DNA of 64,000 bases, taken from NCBI RefSeq assembly GCF_010015445.1, contig NC_053127.1, positions 6,965,004-7,029,003 of the forward strand, given 5' to 3'. A program made the translations under genes and the position numbers. Position 1 is the first letter of the stretch. Each line of letters starts with the position of its first letter. Below are positions 1-11,075 of this stretch, one piece after another. A model generated the notes under the pieces. The model did no database searches and was not told where the DNA came from. It worked only from the letters and a program-made list of their open reading frames with translations. This DNA comes from Perca fluviatilis (lineage: Eukaryota > Chordata > Actinopteri > Perciformes > Percidae).

Positions 1-1075
1 TTATTTGTTTTTACGCAGACTGTCTTTTAACTTTGATATTGAAACAAATTTCAATCCAAACTCAAATTGAATCCTCCACCTTCCACCACCAAGTCCAGAA
101 CACCCTGCCAAATACCAGCAGTAGTTCAGCTAACATGCAGCGAAATGTGGGACTGAGGCAACATCTGCCTCTCCCACTCTGGTCCCTCAGAGACCCATCT
201 AAAGATGATCCGCTGAAACTGGGATCAGAGTCCGAGTTGCTGATGGCAGATGGATGAGACTTTGCCAGACTCGTCTTTAACAGCCTCTTTGTATAATGTA
301 ACAATCCAAACTGAAAAAGAGAATGGAAACATTAAACATTAACTCAAAGACTTCGAGAGAGAGAATAAGAGAAAGTGAATGTTACATTTTAAAAGGGTAA
401 AAATGATGTTTAAGGGGTGTGATTTTTATAAACTGCTTTCGAAGTACAGTGCACCCTTGGTTGAATTCTGTGAATTCAGCGGATAGCGAAGCTTCCCTTT
501 TCATATCCTTGGCTTATGCAAAATCAGCTGACTTTGGTTCTCTTTCAAAACAGCTGCAGAATACCTGGGCCTGCCGAGAATGGTGCATATGTACATAGAT
601 CCCTTCATTAATGCTACAGAAAATGTGAAAGTCTGATACTGTTAATTTAATTGTAGTTTACAAACTCAAAAGGTCTATTTAACATAATCACAGGGACAGA
701 TTAACTTCCTCTACTGTAACATCCTCAGTGGTTACGTACCTTTAGCAAACAAGTCTCCCGCTCTCTCACTTCTCTCCCGGGGCACTGTGCCCCGCCCCTT
801 CCTTCTACGGCGACCTGAGGGATCCAATCAACAGGGACTTTAACATGAAATCAGTTAAAGAGTGTGTTAAAAGACAGGGAAACGAAAAGGAAATAAAACA
901 ACTTGTGCAAAGCAAACCACAGCCAACAACACATTCTTCATTAAGTGATATAAATAAATTAATACAATGCCACTTTGCCCTTAAATTGCACTAGAATAAC
1001 GTATTGTTGCACTTGCATGTAATTATGCACTAGGATGTAATTTTGCTATATATTACCGACAGATATGCATATTTA
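1..1075. other. non-coding, no recognised feature
   Basis: AT-rich sequence without convincing exon, RNA gene or repeat structure. Short frames at 33-304 have no recognisable protein similarity. It is likely intronic or flanking sequence of sgcd. Confidence 0.5.
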
Positions 1076-1755
1076 TTAAAGGTCCCATGGCATGAAAATG
1101 TCACTTTATGTGTTTTTTTTAACATTAATATGCGTTCCCCCAGCCTGCCTATGGTCCCCCAGTGGCTAGAAATGGTGATAGGTGTAAACCGAGTCCTGGG
1201 TATCCTGCTCTGCCTTTGAGAAAATGAAAGCTCAGATGGACCGATCTGGAATCTTCTCCTTATGAGGTCATAAGGAGCAAGGTTACCTCCCCTTTCTCTG
1301 CTTTGCCCACCCAGAGAATTTGGCCCACCAATGAGAGAGAGACATCATGGCTTTCAAACGAGCAAAGTGGCAGTTGGTCAAGGCCGCACCCCCACCCTCC
1401 ACCTTGCCCCCCCTCTCTCCTCCTCAATAGCATTTAAAGCTACAGTCACAGAAGTGTCTGTAATTCTGCACCAAGGCTGAATTTCGGGAAAGAGACTTCA
1501 GATACAGTATTAGGGGACCACTAAGGTCTATATAAAAGAGACTTCAGATACAGTATTAGGGGACCACTAAGGTCTATATAAAAGAGACTTCAGATACAGT
1601 ATTAGGGGACCACTAAGGTCTATATAAAAGAGACTTCAGATACAGTATTAGGGGACCACTAAGGTCTATATAAAAGAGACTTCAGATACAGTATTAGGGG
1701 ACCACTAAGACCTATACAAAAGCATCCAAAGAGCACCATGTCATGGGACCTTTAA
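1076..1755 (+). mobile_element. TTAA-flanked MITE with 46-bp internal repeats, copy 1
   Basis: The ends are inverted: TTAAAGGTCCCATGGCATGA at the left and catgtcatgggacctTTAA at the right. TTAA at both borders fits a piggyBac- or Kolobok-type target duplication. The body holds a 'gttcccccagcctgcctatgg' region and a GA-rich spot, then a 46-bp tandem array at the 3' side. It has no coding capacity. Two further copies lie at 13707-14650 and, reversed, at 50601-51367. The superfamily is inferred from target site and ends only. Confidence 0.8.
1491..1722 (+). repeat. 46-bp minisatellite, 5 units (inside MITE copy 1)
   Basis: The unit runs from 'gagacttcagatacagtatt' through 'aggggaccactaaggtctat' to 'ataaaa', with a period of 46 bp. 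Five near-identical units are present and the last is diverged (ggacc.. aagacctatacaaaag). Each full unit contains a TATATAAAAG block that matches a TATA box. Confidence 0.9.
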
Positions 1756-2128
1756 TACTACACAGTAAAATAACTAGTTTCCCTGCGTGAGGGGAGAAAA
1801 CACAAAATCAACGGCCTATCTATTGACAATCAATCTAATGTTTGCCGTGCAGGCAGGACCCAACACACAAGCTGCGGGAACGGGCGGGAGCAGAACACAC
1901 ACACTGCAGGAGGGGGCTACCATGCAAATCCAGAGTTGTCGCGAGAGCACAATTTGAATTTGCTCAGCGAGTCACTCTGGCATTCAGTAATGATGCTCAT
2001 TAACTATGTATGCCTTTGTAGCCGAGCTGCACCAATCACATCGGTGTGTCTGATATAGGCGGGCCAGAGGCGAGCTAAACAGATGACGACAGCGCTGCAA
2101 AGACAAAGTCATTAGTAAACATTGCAAG
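1756..2128 (+). other. 5' flank of RecQ-like fragment
   Basis: Non-coding. It contains 'gggcgggccagaggcgagct' and 'gcaccaatcacatcgg', GC-box and CCAAT-like words, just ahead of the helicase start codon. A similar lead-in (tcggggcgggctttatacga) precedes the second helicase fragment near 40500, so this may be the old promoter/5' UTR of that repeated gene. That is inference. Confidence 0.4.
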
Positions 2129-2830
2129 ATGGCTACGGATGAACACCAGTTGTTTGAAACAGCTTTGGCTGCTACAATGAACGAGTAAGACTTAGCCGAC
2201 TTAGACTTGGCTTTTTATCTAAAAGAGGAACAGAAGACGGCGCTCAAATCATTCCTTTGCAAGAAGGATGTTTTTGCTGTTTTGCCAACCGGATACGGCA
2301 AGAGTTTAATCTATCAGTTAGCTGTGGTGGTAGCTAAGAGTTTAATCTACCAGTTAGCTCCTCTGGTAGCTAAGAGTTTAATCTACCAGTTAGCTCCACT
2401 GGTAGCTAAGAGTTTAATCTACCAGTTAGCTGTCCTGGTAGCTAAGAGTTTAATCTACTAGTTAGCTGTGCTGGTAGCTAAGAGTTTAATCTACCAGTTA
2501 GCTCCTCTGGTAGCTAAGAGTTTAATCTACCAGTTAGCTCCTCTGGTAGCTAAGAGGTTAATCTACCAGTTAGCTGTGCTGGTAGCTAAGAGTTTAATCT
2601 ACAAGTTAGCTGTGCTGGTAGCTAAGAGTTTAATCTACCAGTTAGCTGTGCTGGTAGCTAAGAGTTTAATCTACAAATTAGCTGTGCTGGTAGCTAAGAG
2701 TTTAATCTACCAGTTAGCTCCTCTGTCTACCAGTTAGCTCTGCTGGTAGCTAAGCGTATGGGGCTTAGCGAAAACACACTGGTAGTTGTGATTGGTCGTA
2801 GTGTTATCCAATTGCGTGCAGTGAGATTTT
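2129..2830 (+). pseudogene. RecQ-like DEXH helicase N-terminal fragment, broken
   Basis: From ATG 2129 the frame reads MATDEHQLFETALAATMNE, hits TAA at 2186, and continues in the same frame as DLADLDLAFYLKEEQKTALK, SFLCKKDVFAVLPTGYGKSL, IYQLA. LPTGYGKS is helicase motif I (Walker A) as in RecQ-family proteins, and the KEEQ..AL..F lead-in fits the RecQ Q-motif region. The reading frame then enters a 36-bp tandem array (2303-2738) with a second stop at 2459. After the array it resumes as LVAKRMGLSENTLVVVIGRS, the segment expected just before motif Ia, and degenerates. A related fragment lies at 40579. No complete helicase is present. It is most likely a piece of a multicopy fish repeat or transposon-borne helicase gene. 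Confidence 0.75.
2303..2738 (+). repeat. 36-bp in-frame minisatellite of helicase motif I
   Basis: There are twelve units of 36 bp, each coding KSLIYQLAPLVA or a close variant (AVLVA, AVVVA; Q to K in two units, S to R in one). The unit is exactly 12 codons and is derived from the residues just after the Walker A lysine. A CAG-to-TAG change gives a stop at 2459-2461. A partial, out-of-frame thirteenth unit ends the array at about 2750. Confidence 0.95.
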
Positions 2831-3308
2831 AAAATGCATGTTTGGTGCCGCCCCCTTCGAGTTGGGCCATTTTCATTACTCATTGCCAGACCCTTAATCT
2901 TTCGGATTTTGGTCTGGATTTCCAGGCTAGGAAATCCACCGGGAGCGGGCAGGAGTGGGATTAAAAAATAAGTCCTGCGCAGGGCTCTACTCTAAAACCT
3001 CATCTTTACCTGGTAAGAAAACCGAGGCCAAATTAGTACGCTCTGGGGTCTGTGAACTGGGAGGGAAGTTAACTTTTGAGCTCACCTCATTAAAGTGTTG
3101 GATTCACCGGCTCTGAACATCCACTGATGGAGCCCTGAAACTTAGATTGGCGCAATCATTGTGGTCATGACCCTGCAAAAGCGAAATCTAACAAGAACTC
3201 CCTGAAAGAAAAGACATCATAAAAACATCCGTCCTTAAGGGAAGCAGGCAGGGAAACTTCAGGAAATTAATTGGAAAGTTTAAAAAAAACAGAAGCATCA
3301 CCTAACAA

Positions 3309-3314
<6 letters not shown>
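2831..3314. other. 3' remnant of helicase repeat and plain intron
   Basis: The first 110 bp contain 'cattgccagaccc' and 'ccaggctagg', resembling the end of the second helicase-bearing element (tcaggctagc near 40912). The remainder shows nothing recognisable. Confidence 0.4.

Positions 3315-3345
<31 letters not shown>
3315..3345. repeat. CT microsatellite
   Basis: About 15 uninterrupted CT dinucleotides, followed by 'gctctgttcctc'. Confidence 0.95.
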
Positions 3346-3348
<3 letters not shown>

Positions 3349-4184
3349 CTGTTCCTCTACAGTTGAGCTCTGGGATCGTTTTAAGTGCACCGTTGACCTC
3401 AGCTTTCTTTCCTTCGGGCTCTGATTTATTCTCTGTCACTACTGAAACATTCATCCGCTGCGAGAAAAGCTCTCCCACACCTATAGCACTATGGCTGTCG
3501 ATCACAGGGTCACGGCCAAAAAGGGCTCAGAGATCAGCCGCCATCTGCACACTCTTCCTCTGCTGTTTTGTAATGAGGGAGGCCTGTTTATGTTTTGATA
3601 TTTCCCTCCCAGCTGCTCAGAAGGAGCTGGTATTATTCCACCCCTGTCTTCGCCCTGCGGACCCTCAGTAGCCTGAAGCTAACCTTGCATCAGCCTTTTG
3701 GCTCCAGGGTCGCCTCGGATGCTACGAGGCCTCGGGATGAAATATTTGCCCTTGGGAGAGTGTCTTTTCTCAGGACTTACTGTGAGGACTTTTAATGAAT
3801 TTTTTTGTTTTTTTATGTGCTGGACCATTTTTGAGAAATAAATAGTTTTGATTTTTGATGTTCAGTGTCACAGAACAGTTTCTGTGACACTGAACAGTTT
3901 CTTCGTCCAGGGCTGCCATACACACAAACACCAGGTATTGTTATTTTATTAATTCGGATTCTATTTTTGCTTATTGGTTATCAGGTCTCCCTGTTTTTGA
4001 CGTAACAAAATCACCATTATGTGATTTGTTTTGTTTAAAAGGTTAAAAAAAACTGCCCCCTGACAACTTGAATGGGTCATGCTTGTTCTTTAGTGAGTTT
4101 GACCTCCTAGCACTAGCGGATTCTGATGCATGATGGGAACGACCGGAGACAAAGACGATGCATTCCTACAAGAATTCCATATCC
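3346..4184. other. non-coding with one perfect short hairpin
   Basis: No exon was recognised. At 3861-3894 there is a perfect inverted repeat with 14-bp arms (ttcagtgtcacaga / tctgtgacactgaa) and a 6-nt loop, just upstream of 'cgtccagggctgcc'. Its function is unknown. Confidence 0.5.
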
Positions 4185-4795
4185 TTGACGTTCCACTTCT
4201 GGGATTGATCCGTTGTCAACGGACATTCCGGGTGTTTGGTGTTTTAAGCCCCCAACTTCGTCTTCCGGGCAGTGCTGCCTGGAAGGCACTATTATTAGGC
4301 AATGGTTAGGGTTAGGTTTGGGTTAGGGTTAAGGTTAGGTGCCGCAGGTGACGCAGTGCTGCCTTGAAGTCGAAGATGGGGGCTTAAAACACCATCGAGC
4401 GACATTCTGCGGGATTTCAATCATTTTTGGCCGGATATCTGCTGCCTTGGGCTTTTTTTGTGTTGGCATTCTAAACTCCAACAGTGGATTTGTGAGGACT
4501 ATGGTTAACTGCTCCTCAGATCTCTGCAGGGTAAATCCAGACAGCTAGCTAGACTATCTGTCCAATCTGAGTTTTCTGTTGCACGACTAAAACTACTTTT
4601 GAACGAACACATGTTGCACCAAAACAAGTTCCTTCCCGAGGCTATATTGCAGCGGCACCGTGGTTTTTCACGGTGCCTAGCACTGCCCAAGACAATTGTG
4701 ATTGGTTCAAAGAACCCATTCCGGTATGCTGTGTGGACTAGCCAGACCCTCCTTCAAAGCGCCGCGGTGGCGAAAGGTCTGGCAAAGCGAGACTA
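4185..4795 (+). mobile_element. dispersed repeat family K, copy 1, with nested MITE
   Basis: It shares with 45542-46140 and (reversed) 56088-56535 the string of blocks 'gaggactatggttaactgct', 'ctgcagggtaaatccagaca', 'cacgactaaaac.acttttgaac' and 'caagttcctt..gaggcta'. It ends with 'ggtctggcaaagcgagact'. It contains no coding sequence and its class is unknown. The left part is interrupted by a short MITE at 4237-4394. Confidence 0.75.
4237..4394 (+). mobile_element. short MITE nested in family K
   Basis: The ends are inverted: ggtgttttaagcccccaact..cttc..ggcagtgctgcc at the left and ggcagc..gaagtcgaagatgggggcttaaaacacc at the right. Between them is a telomere-like run, 'ggttagggttaggtttggg'. 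It interrupts family K sequence, so it is younger than its host. Confidence 0.7.
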
Positions 4796-6233
4796 ACAAG
4801 TTAATAAGACTGAATTACAATTTTGTTTCACTTGATTCATTCTGACAAATCGTGTTCGGAAGCAGTCGTCAGTGAGCACCAGACAATGTGAATCACTGGT
4901 CAAATCAGAGGACTGGGCAGCGACTGAAAGGTCTAGAACCTGGCTAGCATTGTCATACCTGCTGCAGACAGTGCTTCAGCATATTAGTGTCCTGCCTGCA
5001 AGGCATTTTGGTGCAATGGTTACAATTTGCTGTCTCACTATGGTCTTTCCTTATTTCTCACAGTAAAGCACTTGAAGAATGATTTTGGTATCTGAGTCAG
5101 GTGGCAAAAGTAAAAACCAAAACCCAGTTAGGAGCTGCGCACAACCTGCAATTATTCCTCCCGCGATGCTCAATTCAGCTCAATTTAACTTTCTGGGTTC
5201 AAAATTGCCCCTGCAATAGTTTTTTTGTGCCATCTCTGCTGCCTGTCTTCCAACATTTCTCTTTTGTGTAACAGTGGAACATGTCAATCAATGACAATAT
5301 GAGTTCTTGCACTTCCATTGGTGTCCGTTCAATAAAACAGTAACCCAACTACAAATACAAAAATGTATATGAAAATACACTTGCATTTATTGGGACAGCT
5401 TGTGATTTGCATGCCCTTTCACTTTGAGTGGTTAAAAAAAAACAAAATGATAAGGGGTCCCATAGGCCCATGTATCTCTCTGATATTGAATTTTCAATGC
5501 TAAGAAAGGTTTCTTTTGACTTGGGGATCCATAACAAGTTGTGAGTGGCAGCTCTGAGGCGACACCTTTCAAACTTCAGGCACTGCAGGCACATTTCCAA
5601 CTTTTAAATCCTCTCCTGTGCGTCTCATGGTTATCCGTTGCATTAAAAGTCTTATTTTCAGCACTACTAGTTGACAGTACCGATGATGGCAGCATTACCG
5701 GTACATTGTCAGGTTTATATTACAGAAGGACTGAGCAGGGACAAGGTGTCTTTAACTATTTGGAGGCCTGTTTGAGTTTTAGTGCAACACAAAACTAAAC
5801 ACATTGGTCTGTGGTAAAGCTCAACTAAGAGTTCAGCACTTAAAAATATCTACCTTCACATGAAAGTACCTGGGTGATCTTCATCTTTATGTTCCATCAA
5901 ACCTCTCTCCCAAGCTCAGTCATATAAAGCCCCCCTCCCCATAAGCTGCTCACTCTCACACTTTTATTTCCAGCCCTCATTCCTTCAGAGTGGACACCGT
6001 TAAGCCGTAATAAGACCATAAAAGACACCTCAGAGTTACTGCGTAGGGGGGACGTCACGGCGGGGAATTTATTCAAGGCGAGACGGAGGCAGCCAACATT
6101 TCATGGTTTTATCTGGAGTGAATGGGAAGTGTGCAAGTGTGCGAGCAGCCATTGGATTCCTGTCAGCTGACCACGTTAAGGAGATGATGAAGAATCCATT
6201 AAACCCCAGTGACTGCAGCTACTACTGATCTAT

Positions 6234-6235
<2 letters not shown>
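4796..6235. other. non-coding, no recognised feature
   Basis: No exon with flanking splice signals and no recognisable repeat family. The short frames here lack protein similarity. It is ordinary intron-like sequence. Confidence 0.5.

Positions 6236-6301
<66 letters not shown>
6236..6301. repeat. TG microsatellite
   Basis: About 32 uninterrupted TG dinucleotides. Confidence 0.97.
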
Positions 6302-6304
<3 letters not shown>

Positions 6305-6480
6305 TCAACTGGCCTTGGTGTCCTTCAGCATGTTGAATGCACATCCCCTGGAAAAGTTGTGCTATGACTGCACGGAGCGTTGGAGATTCTATAGTATTTA
6401 CAAAATACTAATAAGCTCAAAGGTCAACACATTGCGTCAGAAAGCTTGGTCAGGTGCCTTTGGTGTTTGTTACTGATGCC

Positions 6481-7400
6481 AAAAGTCTCCTTTAGCGTCT
6501 AGCCCTTTGGCGTCATATTTAGACGCGTTTGGTCGGGACTCTTGGCGTCACTTTTTGGCGCTCTGGGTTGGGACGTACGTTTAACAGACAATGCGACACG
6601 AGAACGGGACGGTTAGGTTTAGGAAATGATCGTGGGACAGGACAACCCGGTCTCACGCCAGGTCGTGAAATAGTCACGTTATTTGGATTCTTTAATTTGT
6701 GTACAGGTCACGATTTTGACGTTTATTTCGTGTACACCCCACGAATTTTGAACGTGTACAGGTCACGATTTTCGAACCTGCTCTGGGGGGCACGCAACAA
6801 CGGGGAAACGAAACACCACAGGCCGGCCACAACAACGGGACGGGCCGCCACTCGCGGGACGCGATCCCCGGGGGCAGGGGCACACAACAGGGAAATGAAA
6901 ACGCCACATTAACGGGACGGTTGTGGTTAGGGAAAGAAGAACGGGGAAAGGAACCGTCACACGCGGAACACGCCGACAACAACGGGACGGTTGTCGTTAG
7001 GAAGACAATAACGAGGAAAGGAACGAGGAAGGACGTGATCCCCGGTCTCCGGGGTGAAAGTCCTGTGTTGTTTGACCCATCCACCCCCCCGACCAACCTC
7101 CCTGCGCGGACTTTCGCCTTATCAATACTACTCACTACCGTCATCGTTCTGTGATCACGAAATATGCTTCCCATTGAAATACATTGCTTTAAATCTTGTA
7201 ATCTCCACACGAAAAAAAACGACCTTATCGTGTCCTGTCCACGACTCAATAGATTCAATAACGTGACCATATCACGAACTGCCATGAGACCGGGCTGGGC
7301 AGGAACCCCGGTCTCCTGATTAAACGGTGATTTTGGCGTCTCTGTCTGATGCTGTGAGCCACTGACCAAGCGTTGGTATTTGACGAGTTGGGAGTGAGAG
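6481..7400 (+). mobile_element. repeat family H copy carrying family G insertion
   Basis: The outer parts (6481-6644 with 'ttggcgtcactttttggcgct' and 7295-7400 with 'gtgagccactgacc' and 'gacgagttgggagtgagagc') recur at 10860-11070, 52045-52690 and partly at 60895-60950. They are interrupted by the family G element. There is no coding sequence. Confidence 0.6.
6645..7294 (+). mobile_element. family G long-terminal-inverted-repeat MITE, copy 1
   Basis: The left end acccggtctcacgccaggtc and the right end (reverse complement gcccggtctcatggcagttc) are inverted copies that continue into 'gtgaaat.gtcacgttatt'. The middle is rich in 'aacgggacggttagg' words. A second copy lies at 45066-45541 and single ends occur elsewhere (36445). 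It is non-coding; open frames on both strands here are a by-product of its composition. Confidence 0.75.
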
Positions 7401-8679
7401 CGGGTTGTGTATGTGTATGTGCCCTCATTTGAGAATCTGCCTGGGTTTAAGGTAGCAGTGAAAACATGGAACGAAATTTCTTTGACTTGGGCATTCTCTC
7501 AATAACAAGCAGAATGGATTTGACAGTGACACACCGGGTGGACAGGCCAATGTTCTTGATGTGTTTTTGACAAAATCATGGTAAAAGTGGGTGGGACTTG
7601 TTCACATAATGTCTCATATAGTGGCTCTGATGCTGCTGCTCTGCCAGTCAGACTCTGGGCCAGAGTCTGATCTTAGTTCCTCAAAACTAAGTAAAGTCCT
7701 TTATTGTATATGTGAATTTTCTTGATGTAGCCAGTTCACTGGGAGGGGGGGAGCACTTTTGTTTGTTTGGAACCTAAAAAGAGAAAAGGAGTCCAGCGCT
7801 TGTTTTCTATAGGTGTGTTTGTGTCCCCACACCTGGCTGGCTTCAGGGTTTCCGCAGGACATCTCCCGCAGCCTTGTTTCATGGCTGACATAAATCCAGG
7901 CACCAGCGGTCATGAAGCCAGATTAGGTTGTGAGCGTGACGGAGGGAAGGCGCTCTCTCCTCCCCCCCTCTGCTCAGGGCGTCTGCAGCTGGCACCGTCC
8001 CTGACAAACGAGGGTGCGTCGGAGAGCCCTGGCGAAGCCGTTTCGCAATGATCACGCCTGGCATTGTTTGTTTTTTCCAAAAGCAGTTATATGTCAGCGA
8101 CAGGCAGTCGGCGTCCTATAGGCAGTAGAGGAGTGTAATGTGCTCTCTGTCTTAATCCCTCCCCCCACCCCCCAACACGTAATGGGCCATCTGTGTGTGA
8201 GAGAGAAGGCGAGTGCAGTTAGAGCTAATGTAGTCATAACATCTAGCATGGAAGCATAACCGACAGCCATGATGCCATTCTTTCAACACTGATGGTTTAC
8301 TTTAAGGTGACTTTCAAAGTCATCTCAGATCTGTTTATGCGGTGAACAGGAAGGAAGAGGGAGATGGTAAGATGGAGATGGTAAAATAACAGAAGTCGAC
8401 TCTGATACGTTTCTTGTTGAGTCGACTCTATAGGATTTTTTAAGACTGTAGTTTGTGGTGTAGTTGAATGGCACAGGATTGCCGTACACCATGAGATGCT
8501 TCTCTCATCCTGTCTTTGCCGTGTGCATACAGTTGACAAATGAAAAGGAAAAAGCTGAATGAATGAGTATAGGAAAGTAAACGCAGAGGCTTTCATACAG
8601 TGCATGGGCATTCATTCTTGCTGGCATCCTCACAAAATGGAGAAGTTTCAACTTAAGTGAAAAATGTGCACTTATCTGG
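7401..8679. other. non-coding, no recognised feature
   Basis: Intron-like sequence; nothing supportable was seen on either strand. Confidence 0.5.
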
Positions 8680-8976
8680 ATGAAAATAACCGAGCTAGAG
8701 ATCAGTCCGACTTGGAGCTATCGCTCAACACAGGCGCGCTACCCCTGGCGTCGTGCACCGCTCGTATTGTGCGCTGCGCTCAAAGTTCAAATTATTTCAA
8801 CTTTGACTAGTTGCCGCTGAACTTTTTGGAAAACGCAACCAATGAGATAACAGCTTTCGTTACCTAGCAACGGGAAACGGCTTCCTTGTCACCCCTTGAT
8901 GATGTTTACCCGCGCTGCACCGTGCTCTGCGCCCTACCTGGCGGTGCACGGAGAGCAAATCGTGTATCATGTGTAG
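8680..8976. mobile_element. possible GC-rich MITE
   Basis: A GC-rich island in AT-rich flanks. It contains 'ctacccctggcgtcgtgcacc' near the left and 'ccctacctggcggtgcacgg' near the right, a weak inverted pairing, with a 'cctagcaacgggaaacg' centre. No clear target duplication was found, so the call is tentative. Confidence 0.35.
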
Positions 8977-9964
8977 GCGGCTTTACCCTGGTATTTTTAC
9001 CCTAACCAATCCCCAATCCCCATGCCTAAACCTAACTACTTCGACCATTCTAACAGATTTGATTTAGGATCTCCACAGGAACAGTGCTGGACTGTGAAGT
9101 ATTCGTGGCGTAGTAGCCACTCTCTGTATTGCGGTGTCAGGTGACTCACACTGGCTCAAAAAGCCTTTTTTCCACAATCAAAACAAAAGAAAGCTCTAAA
9201 ACAGTAAAGGTCAGTTTCCTATCAGCGTTTATTGTTTACCACCTCAGCCAATTTATATATTTCTTTGCAAAATTGGTAAATTCTTTTCCCTGACATTTCC
9301 ACATTTTTGTTATTGAATGGGCAACAGATGGTTGGAAACATATCTAAAAAGACTTCAGTCATGTTGTAGTCTTGAAGATCAAATAACGTGACTACAAATG
9401 GGATCCCAACCCCGAGGTGAAGCAGCTCTCACATTTCCTTCCTTAGCGTCCTGTTGTTTCTCTCCGACTCGAACAGCTGCAGAGATGCTGATTAATGCAC
9501 ACACAGGAAAAGCAAACATGAACGAGACAAACACGGGTCGCCCCACCTACACGTCGTGTTCTAATTGTCAGGATGGATCTTTTTTGTTGATGTGTAAATA
9601 CTCGGCTGCTTGTCTTTGCCCGAGCGCTGCCCTCATTTGTGTTTGTGTCTGCCATATGGCTCTCTCATTATCATTATAACAGGAACTGATTGAATGGGAG
9701 CATGCACAGCGAGGTTTTTTTCTTTCTTTTTTTTTATAAGTAAACCATTGAATATTCAGACTGGACACAGGCAAAGTGTTCAGTCGTGCAAGGTCTTGTT
9801 GTGTCCGTTTGTGTGGTTTTTATTTGTCTCTGCATTCAACGCGATGGATGAAGGTACTGTACGCTGTACTTGTGCACATCAATGGATTCATTCATTTTAA
9901 AGCTGGGCGATTATGGAGAAAATCAAATATCATGATATTCTTGACCAAATACATTGATATCGAA
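8977..9964. other. non-coding with a hAT-MITE edge
   Basis: Mostly plain. At 9902-9965, 'gctgggcgattatgg' followed by 'tatcatgatattc' resembles the left end of the common 'gggctgggcgatat' hAT MITE, running straight into the minisatellite. Confidence 0.4.
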
Positions 9965-10853
9965 GGAGAAGGATGGGATAGTTGAGTTTAGATAAAGAAG
10001 GATGGGATAGTTGGGTTTAGGAAAAGAAGAAGGATGGGATAGTTGGGTTTAGGAAAAGAAGAAGGATGGGATAGTTGGGTTTAGATAAAGAAGGATGGAT
10101 AGTTGGGTTTAGATAAAGAAGGATGGGATAGTTGGGTTTAGGAAAAGAAGAAGGATGGGATAGTTGGGTTTAGATAAAGAAGGATGGGATAGTTGGGTTT
10201 AGATAAAGAAGGATGGGATAGTTGGGTTTAAGAAAAAGAAGGATGGGATAGTTGGGTTTAGATAAAGAAGGATGGGATAGTTGGGTTTAGGAAAAGAAGA
10301 AGGATGGGATAGTTGGGTTTAGATAAAGAAGGATGGGATAGTTGGGTTTAGAAGAAGAAGGATGGGATAGTTGGGTTTAGATAAAGAAGGATGGGATAGT
10401 TGGGTTTAGATAAAGAAGAAGGATGGGATAGTTGGGTTTAGATAAAGAAGAGGTGGGATAGTTGGGTTTAGATAAGAAGAAGGATGGGATAGTTGGGTTT
10501 AGATAAAGAAGAAGGATGGGATAGTTGGGTTTAGATAAAGAAGAAGAAAGATGGGATAGTTGGGTTTAGATAAAAGAGAGGATGGGATAGTTGGGTTTAG
10601 ATAAAGAAGGATGGGATAGTTGGGTTTAGATAAAGAAGAAGGATGGGATAGTTGGGTTTAGATAAAGAAGAAGGATGGGATAGTTGGGTTTAGATAAAGA
10701 AGAAGGATGGGATAGTTGGGTTTAGATAAAGAAGAAGGATGGGATAGTTGGGTTTAGATAAAGAAGAAGGATGGGATAGTTGGGTTTAGATAAAGAAGAA
10801 GGATGGGATAGTTGGGTTTAGATAAAGAAGGATGGGATAGTTGGGTTTAGGAA
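9965..10853 (+). repeat. minisatellite, about 32 units of 24-30 bp
   Basis: The unit is 'ggatgggatagttgggttta' plus 'gataaagaa(gaa)'. Length variants differ by extra GAA or by 'ggaaaa' replacing 'gataaa'. The last unit runs into 'ttgggtttaggaaacgtgac', a phrase of repeat family H, suggesting the array grew from an H copy. Confidence 0.95.
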
Positions 10854-11075
10854 ACGTGACATGCGGGACACGATCCCCCAACCAACCTCCCTATGCGGAT
10901 TTTCTGGCTACCGTAGTCGCTCTTACTGCTACGTCATCTTCAAACGCCGTGTAGCTGCTGCTCTCCCCGGTGCGTTCTACACACACGCTGAAGGGCGCTT
11001 TTTGCGTCGTATCTGACGCCGACAGCCACTGCCCAAACGTCCGTGTTTTACGAGTTTGGAGTGAGAACGGGTTGG
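10854..11075 (+). mobile_element. repeat family H fragment
   Basis: 'ccaaccaacctccctatgcgg', 'agccactgcccaaacgtccg' and 'cgagtttggagtgagaacgg' match phrases at 7085-7110 and 7355-7400. It is the 3' half of an H copy, directly abutting the minisatellite. Confidence 0.6.

Noticed and set aside
4290..4340. Telomere-like ggttaggg repeats
   Set aside because: They are a short degenerate run between the inverted ends of a MITE. The same style occurs inside other MITEs (55320), so it is not an interstitial telomere.
6692..7369. 225-codon open frame on the minus strand
   Set aside because: It lies across a long-inverted-repeat MITE of biased composition, changes content at the element borders and has no recognisable domain.
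9965..10857. gggtttag units resembling a plant-type telomere repeat
   Set aside because: The unit is 24-30 bp with other fixed sequence, not tandem heptamers. The resemblance is incidental.
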